Positions 1-14,200 of a DNA stretch of 64,000 bases are shown here, in pieces. How positions within the stretch are numbered: the stretch's first letter is position 1; each line of letters opens with the position of its first letter. The notes below the pieces were generated by a model. That model was not told the DNA's origin, ran no database searches, and saw only the letters and a program-made list of their open reading frames with translations. Both the position numbers and the translations under genes were made by a program. This DNA comes from Cloeon dipterum. Its lineage: Eukaryota > Arthropoda > Insecta > Ephemeroptera > Baetidae. The stretch lies in NCBI RefSeq assembly GCF_949628265.1, contig NC_088787.1, positions 19,706,501-19,770,500 on the forward strand, in the 5' to 3' direction.

Positions 1-109
1 TACCAGATTTGACTGATATAGCGCTAGCCATGTTACCAATTCTAAAACGGAATATATATTTGATTTTAAATTAGCATTTTTTTCCGTGCTAATCGATTTT
101 TGAGGGTCG

Positions 110-490
110 AGATTTTGACACGACGTGTCGAAAATCGGTGAAAACGTAAAAGCCTTTACTCTTTGGTTTGAACCTAGCAAAAAACCTACAAGAAAATCAA
201 GGAGCGGTTCTCTGATTGGCTTTTGACGTAGCGACGGCATCGACACAGCAACAGCCAGCGCAAGCGAGTCAAGCAACTAGGCTTGCAGCATGCTTACCCG
301 CCTTGTCGTTGCCGTGGCGCTGCTGTCTCGATCTTAAGCCAACGCTGCGTCTCGTCTAATAGCCAATCGCTTCTCTGATTTGTCGATGGCTTTCTTGTGG
401 CTCTCTATGCTCTAGGTTCAGACCAAAAACCGCTAAAGTAACGGATTTTACGTTTTGGCCGATATTTGGCACGTCATTTCGAATTACCAA
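110..490. repeat. Long imperfect inverted repeat (foldback or MITE-like element)
   Basis: The left arm (about 115-270) and the reverse complement of the right arm (about 310-480) match over most of their length. Shared blocks include a GAACCTAG core (left at 168, right near 413), an AAAACGTAAAA stretch and a GATTGGCT block. The arms meet near 290, so the whole unit could fold into one hairpin. The 8-base word TTACCAAT lies on both sides (33-40 and 484-491) and could be a target-site duplication, but the arm ends do not abut it cleanly. No transposase frame is present. Confidence 0.6.
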
Positions 491-2100
491 TCGAGGGATT
501 TGGCAACCTCCCGAATTCTACCCTCAGGAATCGATTTACACTGTCAAAAAATGAAATTCCGGTGCTTAGATTCTTCAAATTGGGCAATTATTGATACATT
601 AAGAAGTGACTTTTGGGATGAAGTTGTTTAGGTTTATTTTGAAACTGACTTGATATCTGATCACCCTTCACTGTATATAGATCACTTGGCCTAGTGAACT
701 CTGCGGCAGGATGAATTATAGGGGTGGGCGAAAATCGGTGCGAGCAACATCCCCCGCGTGGAAGGACGGCCGGGCGCAATCATTTGGGATCAAGCTGTGA
801 GACGACGTGCCGCGTTTCTCAAAGAAGCTCGCCAGCTAAATTGTTCCCCGCTGAACACGTTCTTCGACATACACGCCCGAGTTTGAGGACACAAAATTAT
901 TTTTAGAGTTGCTGGTAAAGTTTTCAGACCAGTCCACTATGAAATTGCTACTCGACATTTTTTATTTGATTTCTTGCAACAATAAAAGTTGAAGTGAATT
1001 CGCTTTGATTTATGGGACGGTGTGTTTTGCAAGTGGTAATTTGTTTTTGATTTATTTTGCAGTGCATGTGGTTCTGCAGTCGCAATAAATAACATCAGCC
1101 TACAAACCGACTGTGTGCCTTTGTTTTCCCAGAGCAATATTGCTGAGCAGCAGGGGCAGAAATTCATTTGGTTTATTGGCAGCGCAATGTCATAAAAGGA
1201 CGATTTGCCTGCAGCTCGCTTTGTACTCACCTCTGCCCTTTGTGCCCCTTGCACGGCTTCAGAGAGGAAATTCCCTGGCGCGGATGTGCAAAACTAGAGC
1301 CATATTTGTAGGCAAGAAATTTTTCCAGCTGAAGTCTGAATAGACAATGCCAAGAATTTTCATTGAAATTTTTACTTCCGTGCAAGCTGAGAGGCAATGA
1401 AAACATTGTTTTGCCACGCCAAATTTGTCTGCGAACCTTGCAGGGGAAAAAAGGTCATGCACAAGAGGTGCTAAGATCACTCGCTCGCAAAGCCATCACA
1501 ACATACAATACTATTTGTTTGGAAGCGAATGGCTTTTCAGTCCGACATAAGCTTCCTTGCGGCCTGGAAATTGCACGTGGTTCTAATGCAAACACTGCGA
1601 GAACGGTTGTGCTATTAAGCGTTCATGCTCGATGCGCTTTTAGCGTCAGTCGCTTGGAAATTGTGCCAACGTGGCTATTTTTATCGAATGCAGTTTCTGC
1701 ATTTTCCTCCTATCATGGGAGTGATTTAAGTGACACTGAACAAGAGAACTGAACAAAAACTTGATTAAAATTTCTGCAATTTAAATTTTAATATTGCTAG
1801 ATTGTCAGTTTAAAGCTCTCCTTCTCATTGGTGAATTTTTATTGGCTCTTTGAAGTTTTGAAAAGCTTGTTTGCATTCTCTGGAATCAAGTAATTCATCT
1901 AAAAATCTAAATTTTCTTCGGTTCTCTCACGCTTTTGTAAGAGACGCCGGAGAAACATCTATCCTCATTTCCTGATGTCTATATAAGAGTTTGTAAAAAT
2001 AAACTCTCTCTTGCCCTCTTTACGAATTGATTTTGGCTGTTCCTTTTCTTGAACATGATTCAACAGATTTATAACCTGGACACGATTTCTGTGCCAACAG
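491..2100. other. Non-coding stretch upstream of the first visible EB-gene exon
   Basis: I see no supportable exon here. Short open frames exist but lack splice-site support and codon bias. The stretch ends in the acceptor AG at 2099-2100. It is probably intron of the EB-module gene, whose signal-peptide exon should lie to the left of the window. Confidence 0.5.
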
Positions 2101-2244
2101 GCGGGGGAGACAAGAAGTTCGGCGACAGGTGTGAGAGTTCATCAGAATGCGGGGTAAGAGGCGGATTCTGCGACCCCGTGAAGAAGACCTGCCAGTGCAA
2201 GCCGGAGCTGCAAGTCACCAATCACATCGACCGATGCGGCAAAG
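2101..2244 (+). CDS. EB-gene exon: first cysteine-rich module
   Basis: This is a symmetrical phase 1-1 exon of 144 bases, with acceptor CCAACAG and donor AAAG|GTGAGT. Cysteine spacing is C-x5-C-x6-C-x6-C-x-C-x12-C, an EB or EGF-like arrangement. A 1-1 exon is typical of shuffled extracellular modules and could be skipped without breaking the frame. Confidence 0.85.
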
Positions 2245-5200
2245 GTGAGTCAAGTTTTCCTTTTCGCCAGATCAAAGAGTGTGCCAATCAAGCGATCTGT
2301 TTCCCTTGAGGAACGCCCGGAATAGCGGCTAACAAGCGCGCAGGAGTAACCCTTCCACTCTGCCAATCGAGTCTTTTCAATTCAGAAAAAGAGCAGCTCA
2401 CGATTGATAGTGCTGCGAACAACTTCGCTGCTGGAGAAAAGCGATAAAAATATAGCCTTACTTCCTTTGATGCGATTGATTTGTCGAGAAGATAAAAGTT
2501 TACGGGCTTTTGAAATTCTCAAGGGCAGCTTATTTCTAATTCAATTTGCTCGTAAATAAGTTTGAACCCTGCTATAAAGGGACAGACTAAAAAGATTTCT
2601 TCTTGGTCTGGTAAGAAATAATACAAATAAAAAACGGGTCATTAACAACATTATTTAGTACTGAGAATGTTCAACAGTTTCTTTCTTGAAATAGCCTACA
2701 ATTTTTAGCCATTTTAAACGATTTTAGCATGGTTAAAATGGCTTAAAATTGCTTGATTCATGCTTATTTGATGGTCGTCCTGCCCAGAAAAATTAGCCAG
2801 GTTGCCTAAATTTTACAGCCGTATACATTTTTACCATTTGAGGATTTAGAAACAGGTTGTTACTCCAAAATTAAATGCTTGTGAAATAAATTTCTCAAGG
2901 TTCAAAATTTCACTTGATCCTCTTTGCCTTGGAAAAGCAATAAACAAGACTTAGGCCCTCTAACAGCGTAAACTCTGCTGCTTGGAACAAATTTTACGAG
3001 AGCATAATGCAAAAGTTTGAGCAGAGTTCAAGTAAGTCGTCTAATCCTCGGGCGAAATCGACACTTCCACCGACTCTGTAATTAAAACGCAAGCAGGGGG
3101 TGCAAAAATTTGGCCCACGCATGCCGAAAAGTGATCCCGAGTCGGTCGATGAGATGCAAATGCGCGGTGGTGCGTGTAGCGGCGGCTTTAATTAATATGC
3201 TTGCACTCATCGCTGGCGCACGATGCATGGATTAATATGCATAAAAGAGCGGGCCCAAATTGGCTCAGCGATGCTCTACAATTTCCGGCGTGGATGATTA
3301 ACCAAACCGGCAGCCGCATGCATAATCCATCTGGCTTTTGATCTCGTTACACCCCCGCCCGCCCGCCCCGCATCACCACCCACTTTGCACACAGCAGCTC
3401 TCGGATAGACGGACGCGCAGGCAAACACCTGGTTAATTGTTTCGGACGTTGCGATAATTATTTCAAGCTCAGGTTGCCGGCTTGTGCGTCACAACGGAAT
3501 AATGTGCGCCACAATTTGCATCTCATATTAAACTGTTTCCGATAGGGATTTAGCTCGCTAATAAAGGCATACTCATGACGTGAGAATATTTAGTTCAATG
3601 CCCCATTTTTAAATTGAATGTTAAGCGAAATGTATCAGCAGAAATATTTGATCAGCATGAAAAACATTTTTGCTAACCAATCACATTTTATAAAAAAATA
3701 CAGCTCCAATTTTTTTAGAGTGTCAAAATTGACCTATCAATCGATTTTTCTTACAAACTATATTGCCTAAAAAAACCAAAAAGTCAATTTGAAAAGTTTT
3801 GTAATTGTTTTAAACTCGGTAAAACGCTGAAATTATTAAACCAAAAAATTTCGACCACTGTTGAACTAGGTACATCAGGACACACGAACCACGCACCAAG
3901 CTTTACTGCCTCCAACTAGCAAACAGCGCCGACTACAATGCATACTGCTACTGCCACCACCCAAATCAGAATGTCTGTAGACCTCTGCGTGAAAATAGAT
4001 CACATTTTGACAGCGGATAAATTCGCCTGTTAGAGTGGGAAACTTATGTTTTTGAACTGTCGCCTGGTTAAAATTAAAAAAAATTTGCTCGAATGGTGCG
4101 CTTCACTTGTAAATCTTACACACTGTCAGTTAAAATCCATTTTAATTTCGAGCAAGCTGCTTCACGCAGAAATGAAGTAGAAGTTTGTGTCTCGCTCTGC
4201 TCAGCCTGGAAATAAAAGACGTTGTGCGGCGCACGTGTCCTCGAAGCAATCAACTTAATCTCGTGAAAGGCCGCTCTCGTCGTTCGTTCCCTCACTTTCG
4301 CACGTTCCGCGGCGCCGATTTGAACAAGTGTGTTTTCTTCTCGTCGGTTGGCGGCTGCTGCTCATCTCCGATCGATTGCGCAGCCCTAATGACTCTCGTG
4401 AGCAAAGAATGGCCAAACAAACAAACAAACACACAAAGTTTGGCGTATCGCCGCTCGTGCCAATTAATTAATCCGGTGTGGCCGACGTTGTTTGCCCGAT
4501 TGATACGCAAACGACGCGGTTGTGGCTAATGCGTCAATTTGCACCAGACCAGACAACCAGAGATTCGTGGTGTGCGATTTGCGTGGCGACTGATTGCTCT
4601 CCTTTGGCACTGTACGTTGATGTTTCCTCCCAGAAGGGCTCTGAGAACTGCACTCTCCGTTAATTGAAAGTCAGTGATTCGAAACTGATGGGGTTTTTGA
4701 TCTCATTTTATGTTATCACCAAAATGCTGCAACTACAAGTTAGAGACAGGAAATAATACACTTACAAAGACATTCTCTATTATTGTTTGTTAAAATTCCC
4801 TTTAATTTGAAATTGCATTCATCACCTATGAAAGTTAAACTAGTTTAATATAATACAATGCATGGGAGCTATGGATTCAAAAATTCATGAAAAAATTAAT
4901 TATTCTCATTGTCCGTTTTGGCCGAACTTTAATATATTTGAACGTAACAAAAATCTAGAAATAAAAAACTAAGATTCACTAAAACAATTGAATATTATTT
5001 AAAATTTGCCAGAAAAAAATGTGCTATGACAAACTGCATTTTTACTCATGGCACCGTTATAAATCTGCATGCATTTGTCAGCAGCTGGTGCGACTCAATT
5101 TGCCGGCATAATTGAGAGGGCACGATAATGGATGCTCCGTCGTCTGCATGCAATCCAATAATGTTTGACGAGTTCCAAGCGCTGCCAAAACTGAATCAAT

Positions 5201-8200
5201 ATGCTCTCGCGAGCCTGCACTCAATGCCGCGTAATGAAGTCGTCGCTGCGATGAATAATTATTATACGCGCGACACAACAGTATGACAAAAGTGTCATCC
5301 CTGTTTGCCTACGAGAAATTATTCAAAGCCATCAAACTTGCAGCGACACACAAGACGGCAGTCGGCAGCAAGAAAAATAATTAACCGGCGGCAGCTGTGT
5401 AATACCAGCGGACGCCTCGTGATGCAAGTTCCATTGAAAAGGAGATTACAATTTTACCGCGGTCTTTAATGTCATCTTATTCGTTTGAGGACGTACACGA
5501 AGGGTAGCGAAAATCTTTTAAACTTCTTATTTCATTTTTGCAATCAGATTGAGTGCGTTAAAGAAGAGAATTAAAAGTTTACTGCCATTCTTTATTGCTT
5601 AAAAGGTGTAAATTGATGATAAATTTGCTTGGTATAGTTCAACAATAAGCGCTTCCATTCAAGGGGTGAGACAGAAGGATGATTGTTCAAATTGAATTTG
5701 AATTATTTTGATAATTCAGTAATTAGTCGCGTCAATTACTTCCAACCTACGAAAAATGCTGATCAACCATTTTAAATTGGGGTGAAAAGAGGGTTGAACA
5801 CCCTTGATCTGTTTCAGCTATCTAGGAACAATTATGACGAGTCAAATAGTGTGCAGTTTTTTTTTAAATCTGTTTCTTAGAAGACGAGAGTTGGTGGAAA
5901 ATGTCGCTGTCTTTCGGAGGCCGTCATAAACAAAAAATAAAAAAAAACAGTGCGTCAACTAAATCTCGGGTTTTAGGAGGGTAGTTTACAAAATTTGCAT
6001 ACTTGTCTTCACGTCCAGTGATGAGTTGAAGTGGTTTCAGGGTGATAAACACTCAACTGCATTGCGCAGTGAAGGACAAACATGAAAAAATTGCTAAAAA
6101 TATTAAGTTTCTTATGAGGGAAATAACAAGGATGAGGAGGTGGCAACATTCGACTGCTTTGGCCAAAAAGGGGAGGTTAAGACTAGTTCAGCGATGTGCG
6201 GTTTTTTAAAATCCGACCACTGTAGAAGTTAAAATTTGGGCAAGGCAACCTATTTTGAAACCCCAAAAAACACCATTTTAACTCTGTTTATATTTTTTTA
6301 TTAAAAAGGATAAACGCCATAACGATGGAAAAAAGTACAACCAGCATGAAAATATAATACCTTATAATATATTCCATTTTTTTTTTAAATTTAAATCAAA
6401 ACTAAAAGCAAAAGTCTTGTACTTCTTTCGGGCTTTGTTGGGCGCCGTTTTATCTGATCCACGCTCGTGTCTTGCTGCAAGTTTATTGCCAACTCCTTAC
6501 TCATTATTTTAACTCACTCTCTCCTCGCGGATCCCTGCCTTAACCTATCCCCATAAAAAACAATTGCAGAACACACCAAACCACACAGAGCGAGTGAAAC
6601 TAATTCCGCATAACTGCAAGGGAAAATTAAAAGCGGGGCCCGCAATTTACTGTCGCTAATGGCCGAAAACGGAGCGTCGCTGCCAAAACGCAGCGAAATT
6701 CTGTTGCCGCGGCCGATCTGCTTTTCCAGCAGACTTGGCAGCACGCCTCGTTTTCCCTCGTGTCGCAGAGAAACGAATAAAATGAAAAAGCGCACACACT
6801 AAACAATGGACAACGCAGCAGACGAGGCTATCGATCGCGGCCCTAATAGAAATATTCGGCATGCTGACACACGGCACACGCATTACTTCTGCTAATGTTT
6901 GTCATGAAATGTTTTATGGCCGCGAATGGCCAATCAGCCGCCTGCCGCGCACAACGGCCCGAATGAATTTTTTCCGCCGAGTTGGAAAAAGAGCCGAACG
7001 GCTGTGCAAGCCGCTGAACACGCGCTTCCACCACAATTGCCGCATGCTGCACGGCTTGCACAATGTTTTGTGTCGATTAAGCGGCTCTGTCCTGGTGCAA
7101 ATTGCATATGCGACGCACCATGCAAACCAACTGACGCAAATGGGGTGATTGTGGACTATTGTTCTCACGTAGCTTAATAATAGGTACGTGGGAAATGTCT
7201 GTGTGAAAAGCTTCCTTTGGTTTTTGTTTTTATAGGTTTTTTATGACAAGAATTTATATCACAATTTTTGTATTAATATGTTTTGAGAAAGTAGTTAGTT
7301 TCAAACGGTTTCCTAGTGGTATTAATTAGTTTGAAGCGTATTACACACATACTACCAGAGGCTTTAAACAGATTTTTTCAAAGAAAACCTTCGTTTTTAT
7401 GGAAGAATTCATTTTACTCGAGGAAATAACCTAAATATTTTTTATAAATGCAATAAGGATGCAGACAATCACCTAAACTAGAGTTTTTATTACATCATAT
7501 TGACAAATTTCTATCTTATATTATGCTTCAGACCTTAATTAAAACCTCTTTATTTACTGGTTCTACAATTGAATGAAGTCGGAAGTATTTTATTATTAGA
7601 GAAATGAATTTAATGAAAAATATTATATAAACGGCAATATGTAACACTTATTTTTTCCTATCCCAAAATAATAAATTTTACCAAATAAAATGAATAGCTT
7701 AGTAAATCCGCAGAGCTAGGCTATTAGAAAATTTAAATTTCATAAAATTGCCTCCGAGTGTATTTCTTTCTTTTTTTTCTGGTTTTTTTACGAAATCTCA
7801 GTCCAGCAATTTACAATGAAACCGTTTTTCGTTTAAAGGAAAATTTTCATTATGAAAAACACATATTTAAAAAATCTAATTTAGAACACCAGGAAATCAA
7901 AATCTGGAATAATATCTCTCAAGAGCCAAACATTTGCACAATTTAACAGGATTTTAGCCTGTCTAAAGAGTTAAACTGATTTTAGACGTTTTGGTATTTT
8001 AATTATGGTTTACACTGCTCAAAATTAATTGGGTCATGCTCCTGTAATAGTCCCGTGATGGTTGGAAGCTTAGAAAAATACTGTCGATGGACTGAAGTCT
8101 GAAATTAAGTCTCAAAAAATGGCCAAATCATACAAATGTGCTAGAAAATTAGCAAAATTCATATTTGTCGGCCCTTATCTTGTTTATTTCCCCTTTTGTT

Positions 8201-11200
8201 GATAGAAAGCTGGTATTGTGCTCCATTCTCGTTCCATATTTTTATTAGATTGAATCCTTCAAAGTGGGAAGGTGATTCATGAATAAAACCATCTTTGATC
8301 GGCATCAGAACAAAATAAATAGTCAAGTTCCATTAGCGAATCACACGATTGAATATTCATGGTGATATTCCAATTCAATATTTGAGCATACAAAGGAAGT
8401 GCCCTACCTGTACCTGACATTAGAGAGAAGCCTCTCCACTTTTTCCACCAGTCCAGTGTGTGGCTTTAATTTTCCCATGCAGCATGCCAAAGGTCAACGC
8501 TTGGTATTTACATGCAGCCTGTATATATGAGATAAATTAATCAATCGCGTCTGTATGCATGGTTTTAAAAAATCGCTATCAACAAACTGCGCACGAATAA
8601 CGACTCTCCAGCAGTTGAACTAATTCAATTCATTCGTTTGTTTGCGTTGGGCCGCAATCGCATGTTCGATCCAAGCCCGAGGCGGCATCACAGATATTCC
8701 ATTTGTTTGTCGTTGGTTATAGTGAGGGCTGAACAAAACAATCCCACATCACGAGCCCGCATGCAAATCTTTTTTCCTTATTTTAATATCGCGGCCTTTG
8801 CTCCGCAGAAAGAGTCGCAGAGACAAAAGGGTTCGCCGGGAAATTGAAGACATTTCCCAAAAATACGGTTCGGGTGAACAAAAAATACTGATGAAACAGC
8901 GTGTATTTTATTCAACAAATGCCGGCCGCCTCTCGCAGTACGAATTTATTTTTTGTTTCTTGTTGGTCCGCGGGGAGTCGTTGCCCCCAACACTCTGAGC
9001 AATTTCCGTTTGCTTTTAATTTATTAATGGCCTGCTGAATTAAGCAATAATGAGTGTTCGTTTCTTGCCGCTATGCAGTTGGAAAATCTCGCAATCGATG
9101 GAGATGTTTTGCACGCCTGCTGCTAGGCCATATAATATTCTTTTTTCTCAGTCCTCCGACAGCTGGAGTCCTGCCGCCGACGGTGCCATAAAACATAAAA
9201 CTCTCGACTGAGACTTTTTCCTCCTCCTTTCCATTTTGATGAGCCTGTGAAGCTCTTCGGAAATATGAAATGGATTTTGCCCTCTAATACATGAAATACA
9301 TATAAGAATTTCAAATGCTCTCAAAGAGCTAAATTGCACTTGGCTACAGTGTTTTGTTTATTTGAGTTTGCATTGTGATAAAATGGTAATAAAGTAGCTC
9401 AAGCTGTTCTCCATTTTTACATAGTTTTTTGGAAGAAACAAATTAATTAAACCATTATAATTATTTCAAATAATAATTTTGACCGTTTTGTATAATATGT
9501 ATTAAACAATATTGACTCATTTTTAATTTGCTAAATAGTCATAAATATCCATGTTACTATTTTTTTATTTTGACTGCTGACTGGATTGAATTTGAGAGTG
9601 AAATGGTTAAAATTGCCTTCTATCACTCAATTTTTTTAATTAGATTTACAACATTTTGGATAGATATTGCCAACATCTTCATAAAAATTTTCTAATTTTG
9701 ACAATCAGGCTTGTAGAGTCAATTTATCAAATGAAAAATGAATAGATGTCATATAAGATATCTCCTGTTTTTGGCAGCGCTGGAGCGAATGACAAGCCGT
9801 TTCACAATTGTCAAAAGCATTTGTTGATGTCACTCGGGCCAATTTGTATGTAAATCGCGCTGTGCCCGCGGATATACGTTGGATAAAAAATGGACGTCAC
9901 AGGTGGTTGTAGCTGCAGGTGAAGCTCCCTGAAGAGCGGCTTTGTTGTCCTCCGCATGACAAAAAAACAACGCGGGCGGACGCAAACAAAGCCGGGCACG
10001 ATAAGTGGCGTACTAAACTGCGCCCGGCTACACCTACAACCTAAATTTTCGCCTGAATTTTTTATCTGCTCAGCCGCGGTGAATAATTTACTCCACCATG
10101 TTGGTGGAGACGGACGGACGGCCCTTTTTGCGGCATGGGCACTCTGGAAAATCGAACGATCGTCCTGAGATTTTGGAATTACGTAAGCCACTCGAAGATG
10201 AGAACTCTACTTTTCCTCTTCGTAGAAAATCTGGTGTTTAAATAAAAATTATAAACGAGATTTTGGTAATATCAGGTTGTTTCATGTTTTAGGTCGATAC
10301 CAAATTTTACAAGCTCTGATAAGCTCTGAGTGGCTAATTTTCTCAGTTTTCACCTTGATTTCCCGGAAAATGGCCTCACATTTTCCCGTAAAACGTTATT
10401 CGACACCTCTATAGATTCCTTACGAAAAATTGCAGACGATATCAAACCTGTAATGGAAAACACTCATTGTCAGTTTTTTAATCCATCGATCCGTACATAT
10501 TTTTTAGTTCGAATAACTCTTTAAATGAAGCAGATGTAATAAATATATGAAAAAATGTTATTAGCCTGAATGTATTCGCATTGAAGTCGTCTATATAAAA
10601 AACAATTCTGAAAAAAGGAACATTTTCCATTTAAACTGCGCTCTAACAGAATAAATCAGCGAGGTAGTGCCCAAAGCTAATTACAAAAAAATATGAACTA
10701 TTTTCGCAAAATATTGATTGGCAGAGAGTATCAGAGGTCTCTGAGTGACTGGGAGTCGCAATCAATTGACTTGCAGACTGAATAAACCAATCAGCCGAGC
10801 CGCACAAACCAAAATCCACCTCTGCTGGCAAGTCAAGCAAAAAGCTTGGTGCAGCCAGCCTCTCCAATCAGACTGCGCATTAACATTTAACCGGCCGCAA
10901 AAGTCGGTGCCTCATGCAGAAAGCATAATTGCTCACCATGCAGCCCTGTGGTTTCTCTCTCAGTGAATGATTAATCAGCACCGTGTGTGTGTTTGTTTTT
11001 GCAGAGGCGATCGTGAACGAGAGCTGCTACTTCAACGAGCAATGCGAAAACGTGCTCTACAACACGGAGTGCAGGGACAACCGATGTGTCTGCAGGTTCG
11101 AGATGACTGCTGTCTTCAACTCCGACGGCTCTATCAAATGCGTCTGTGAGTACCCTGGATTTTTTTTCCTTTTTAACTGCAAATTTGGCATTACTGAATA

Positions 11201-14200
11201 AAGATAAAAAATTGCATAATCATTCAAGGGTTGTGAAATTTAGATGATCTAAAGCAGCATTAATCGGCTTAAAAGTCCCCGTTATCAACCAAATGTTTGG
11301 GTTCTACGTAGTGTTCCAAAACTCAACGACCACTGCTTCCGGGGCCCTTGCTCGGGGGCTCGGGACCTGATCCGAAAAATATTAATGGTTCCTTGAACTT
11401 TGAAACGTAGAATTAAAAAAGTCGTAAAAACCATATAAATTTTACTGTTTTGATGAGTTCATTCCAAAAATGTTGATATTTTTTAAATCGATTATTTTTC
11501 ACAAAGTTGTGCCCTTTGGAATTATTTGTCCCATTAAAAAATTCGTGACGTCACACAAACATACAACTCTTTGAAATTGCAAGTTTTGTTTCGAGGCATT
11601 TTCTGATCTTTTTCTGTCAAAAGAACAAAGAGGTTGTACGGAACTTGCGCGATAAAGCGTTTAGGCTCAATTTGTTGCCAGGCGCCGGGCTCGATAATTG
11701 CGGTGGCTCATCACGGCTGGGGCGGCTTAATTGGGGGATGCAATTTTGATGGCATGTGCCACGCTCGGTGTGTTCCCATGCAGCAAAAGGCCTGCTTCTG
11801 TTTGGGCATCAATTTTTAATTGCGTGCTTGCATCCCCCGTGCGCACTGAATATTTTAAGCGGTGGTCTGCGTTGAACCTGTGGCCTCTTCTCGCTTTTTA
11901 TATTCCCTCGTCGCACCCCCGGCGCCTCCACCGCACCAGCAGCACGCGCGCTTTTTCGCATTAGCCACCACCTGCCAGCTGTCCTCTGAATTTCCTCCAT
12001 AATCTTGTCGAGTCTATGTTCTTTTTCGACGGAAAATGAAACTGTCGCCGGTGTGCTACTTTCCCCCTTTTCCTACTTGTAAGGACGAAAGACTAAATTA
12101 TTCCAAAGGCGGTTAATTCCGTTCGTTATTGACGATCGAATTTTTATTATGAGCTTTAAATCTTTTATGATGCAAATGAGCACGAATCGTGCAATTTTTA
12201 GCCTATTAAACCACACTTGGAAATCGTCTGAAACCGATTAAACCTACTTGAAGCAAATAAAAGTGACTAAAAACAGGCTTAAACCGTCTAATGTGCGCGG
12301 TTCGGCATAAAACTTGTATTTTCTATTAAAAATTAAATAATAGGCCGGCCAGTAGTTGGATGGGTGACCGCCTGGCTGCCGGCTGCATAGCTCTAGGCCG
12401 ACTCGCTACTACTTGCTGGTTTGCACCTTTCCAGCATGCGTGATTTGGCTTCACGGGACGAATGTCTGGCGTTTCAATGCAGTCCTCGGTGCGGAGGCAA
12501 GTGGCCCTTGAGTGGGCTGGGTCCCTGTGCGACCTGGTGCGCCCATGTTATCCGTTCGCGGTGTTATTGGGACCCGGGTTTCAGCATTCGTGCTAGTGCA
12601 GTGCGCGCCCTTCCCGGTCCGAGAGGACAGGGATAAAAAGAGCGAAAAAATGTCTAAAAATAACAGCTCTCATTATTTCTACGGCCCTTAAAAATAACGT
12701 CGAATAGTCAGTCTTAACGAACGTTAGATTTTTTATTTTACAATTTATCCTTACAAAACGTTTGCAATTCCTAAAATATTGTTTTTAGATATGCAACGTT
12801 TTGAGCTTTGTATCTCAGATTAAAAAAAACTAGCAGTATATTCTGCTAAAAATATCTTTGACAGTAGCATTTATTTTTGCAACTCTGCTTGGTAGGGAAG
12901 GAAAACATTGAGTACTACATAAAATTAATTTTCCTGCGGTGCTGCAAAAACCAAATTAACAAATTTAATTCCACGTGCATTACAATTACCTGCATGCGGC
13001 CTCATTAATTTCTAATTCGTGGGCATAAAATGTTTCATACCAAATTCCGCGCACGCAGACTGCAGAGGAAAATTAATTTTTAATTCAAAATGCTTTCATC
13101 CCAACAAACAATTAGCCGCGGTCGGGGCGACGGGCGGCATAAATGTATCTCGTGTTGCCGCCTAATTTCCAAATTGCGCGTGCACAGTTAAAAAAAATAC
13201 ACGCATCCAAGTAATCAGTCTGATGGACGGACAGACGCCCGCGGGATTCGCCAACTTTAATATTTGAAGTCGCGCCTCCTCGGGGAAATATAGCACGCGT
13301 CTGCTCGTATTTACTCGTGCGCGAATTAATTACTTTCCCTGCATACATACTCTTCAGCCGCGTTGCACCGGTGGAAAATGTCAAGACGTGCTACATTTTG
13401 CCACTCGAGAGAGGCACTGGGACGGTGCGAGCGCCCATTTTTCAGCATTATGCGCACTTGAGCTTTCTTCTCGTCGCGAGGGAGTGAGTGAGAGACTGTT
13501 TTTCTCTGCTCCAGAGCGAATAAACGACGACGCAAGAGGCGAGTTGCGAAAAATGCCCTGCCATTTTGCCCTCAGCTGCAAATTGAATTAATGCACGCAC
13601 TTGCAGCTCCATTCAGGGAATCGTGGAGCATGAAGTTCCCAGCACTCTACGCTCTAAAAGTACTTAATGCAGCAACGCTACCTCCCTACAATTGCTATTT
13701 TTTATTCAAAATTTGCTCTGGTTTCATTTGAATAAGAAAAAAATTTTAGAGCAAAAAATGTTTTTTTTGTGCGATGAAATAAAAACTTGATATTGTGGGT
13801 TTAAATTTAATTAATCAGTATTTGATTTCTCAACAACATAAAATTTTGCTGGAAAATTAAGCGATTGGCTATCAGCTATCATGCAAGCCTGCAGATTAGA
13901 TTTTGACCTTTAAATTACAGAGGCGTGCTCTAGTGAACCATAAATAACGGGAACTATTCTTTTGGCAAATTTTCGTCTTTTATCAAACAAGAACAGATTT
14001 TATTTTCTTGGCAAAAGTCTGGCTGACTGCACGATCCGGAAACAGGGAAACTATGTAAGAACAGCAGTCCATGCCTTTGAACCGACAAATACATCCGAAT
14101 TCCTTCATGTACAGCCGAAAAATAGCAACACGCACGCATCGATCAGAGCCGGAAATAAAACACACAAGTACTCAGCCAGATTGATATTTTCCAATATCCG

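Noticed and set aside
12421-12636. Cysteine-rich open frame shared with 26583-26828
   Set aside because: It lies within the SINE-like repeat. Similarity of the two frames follows from nucleotide identity, and both ends diverge.
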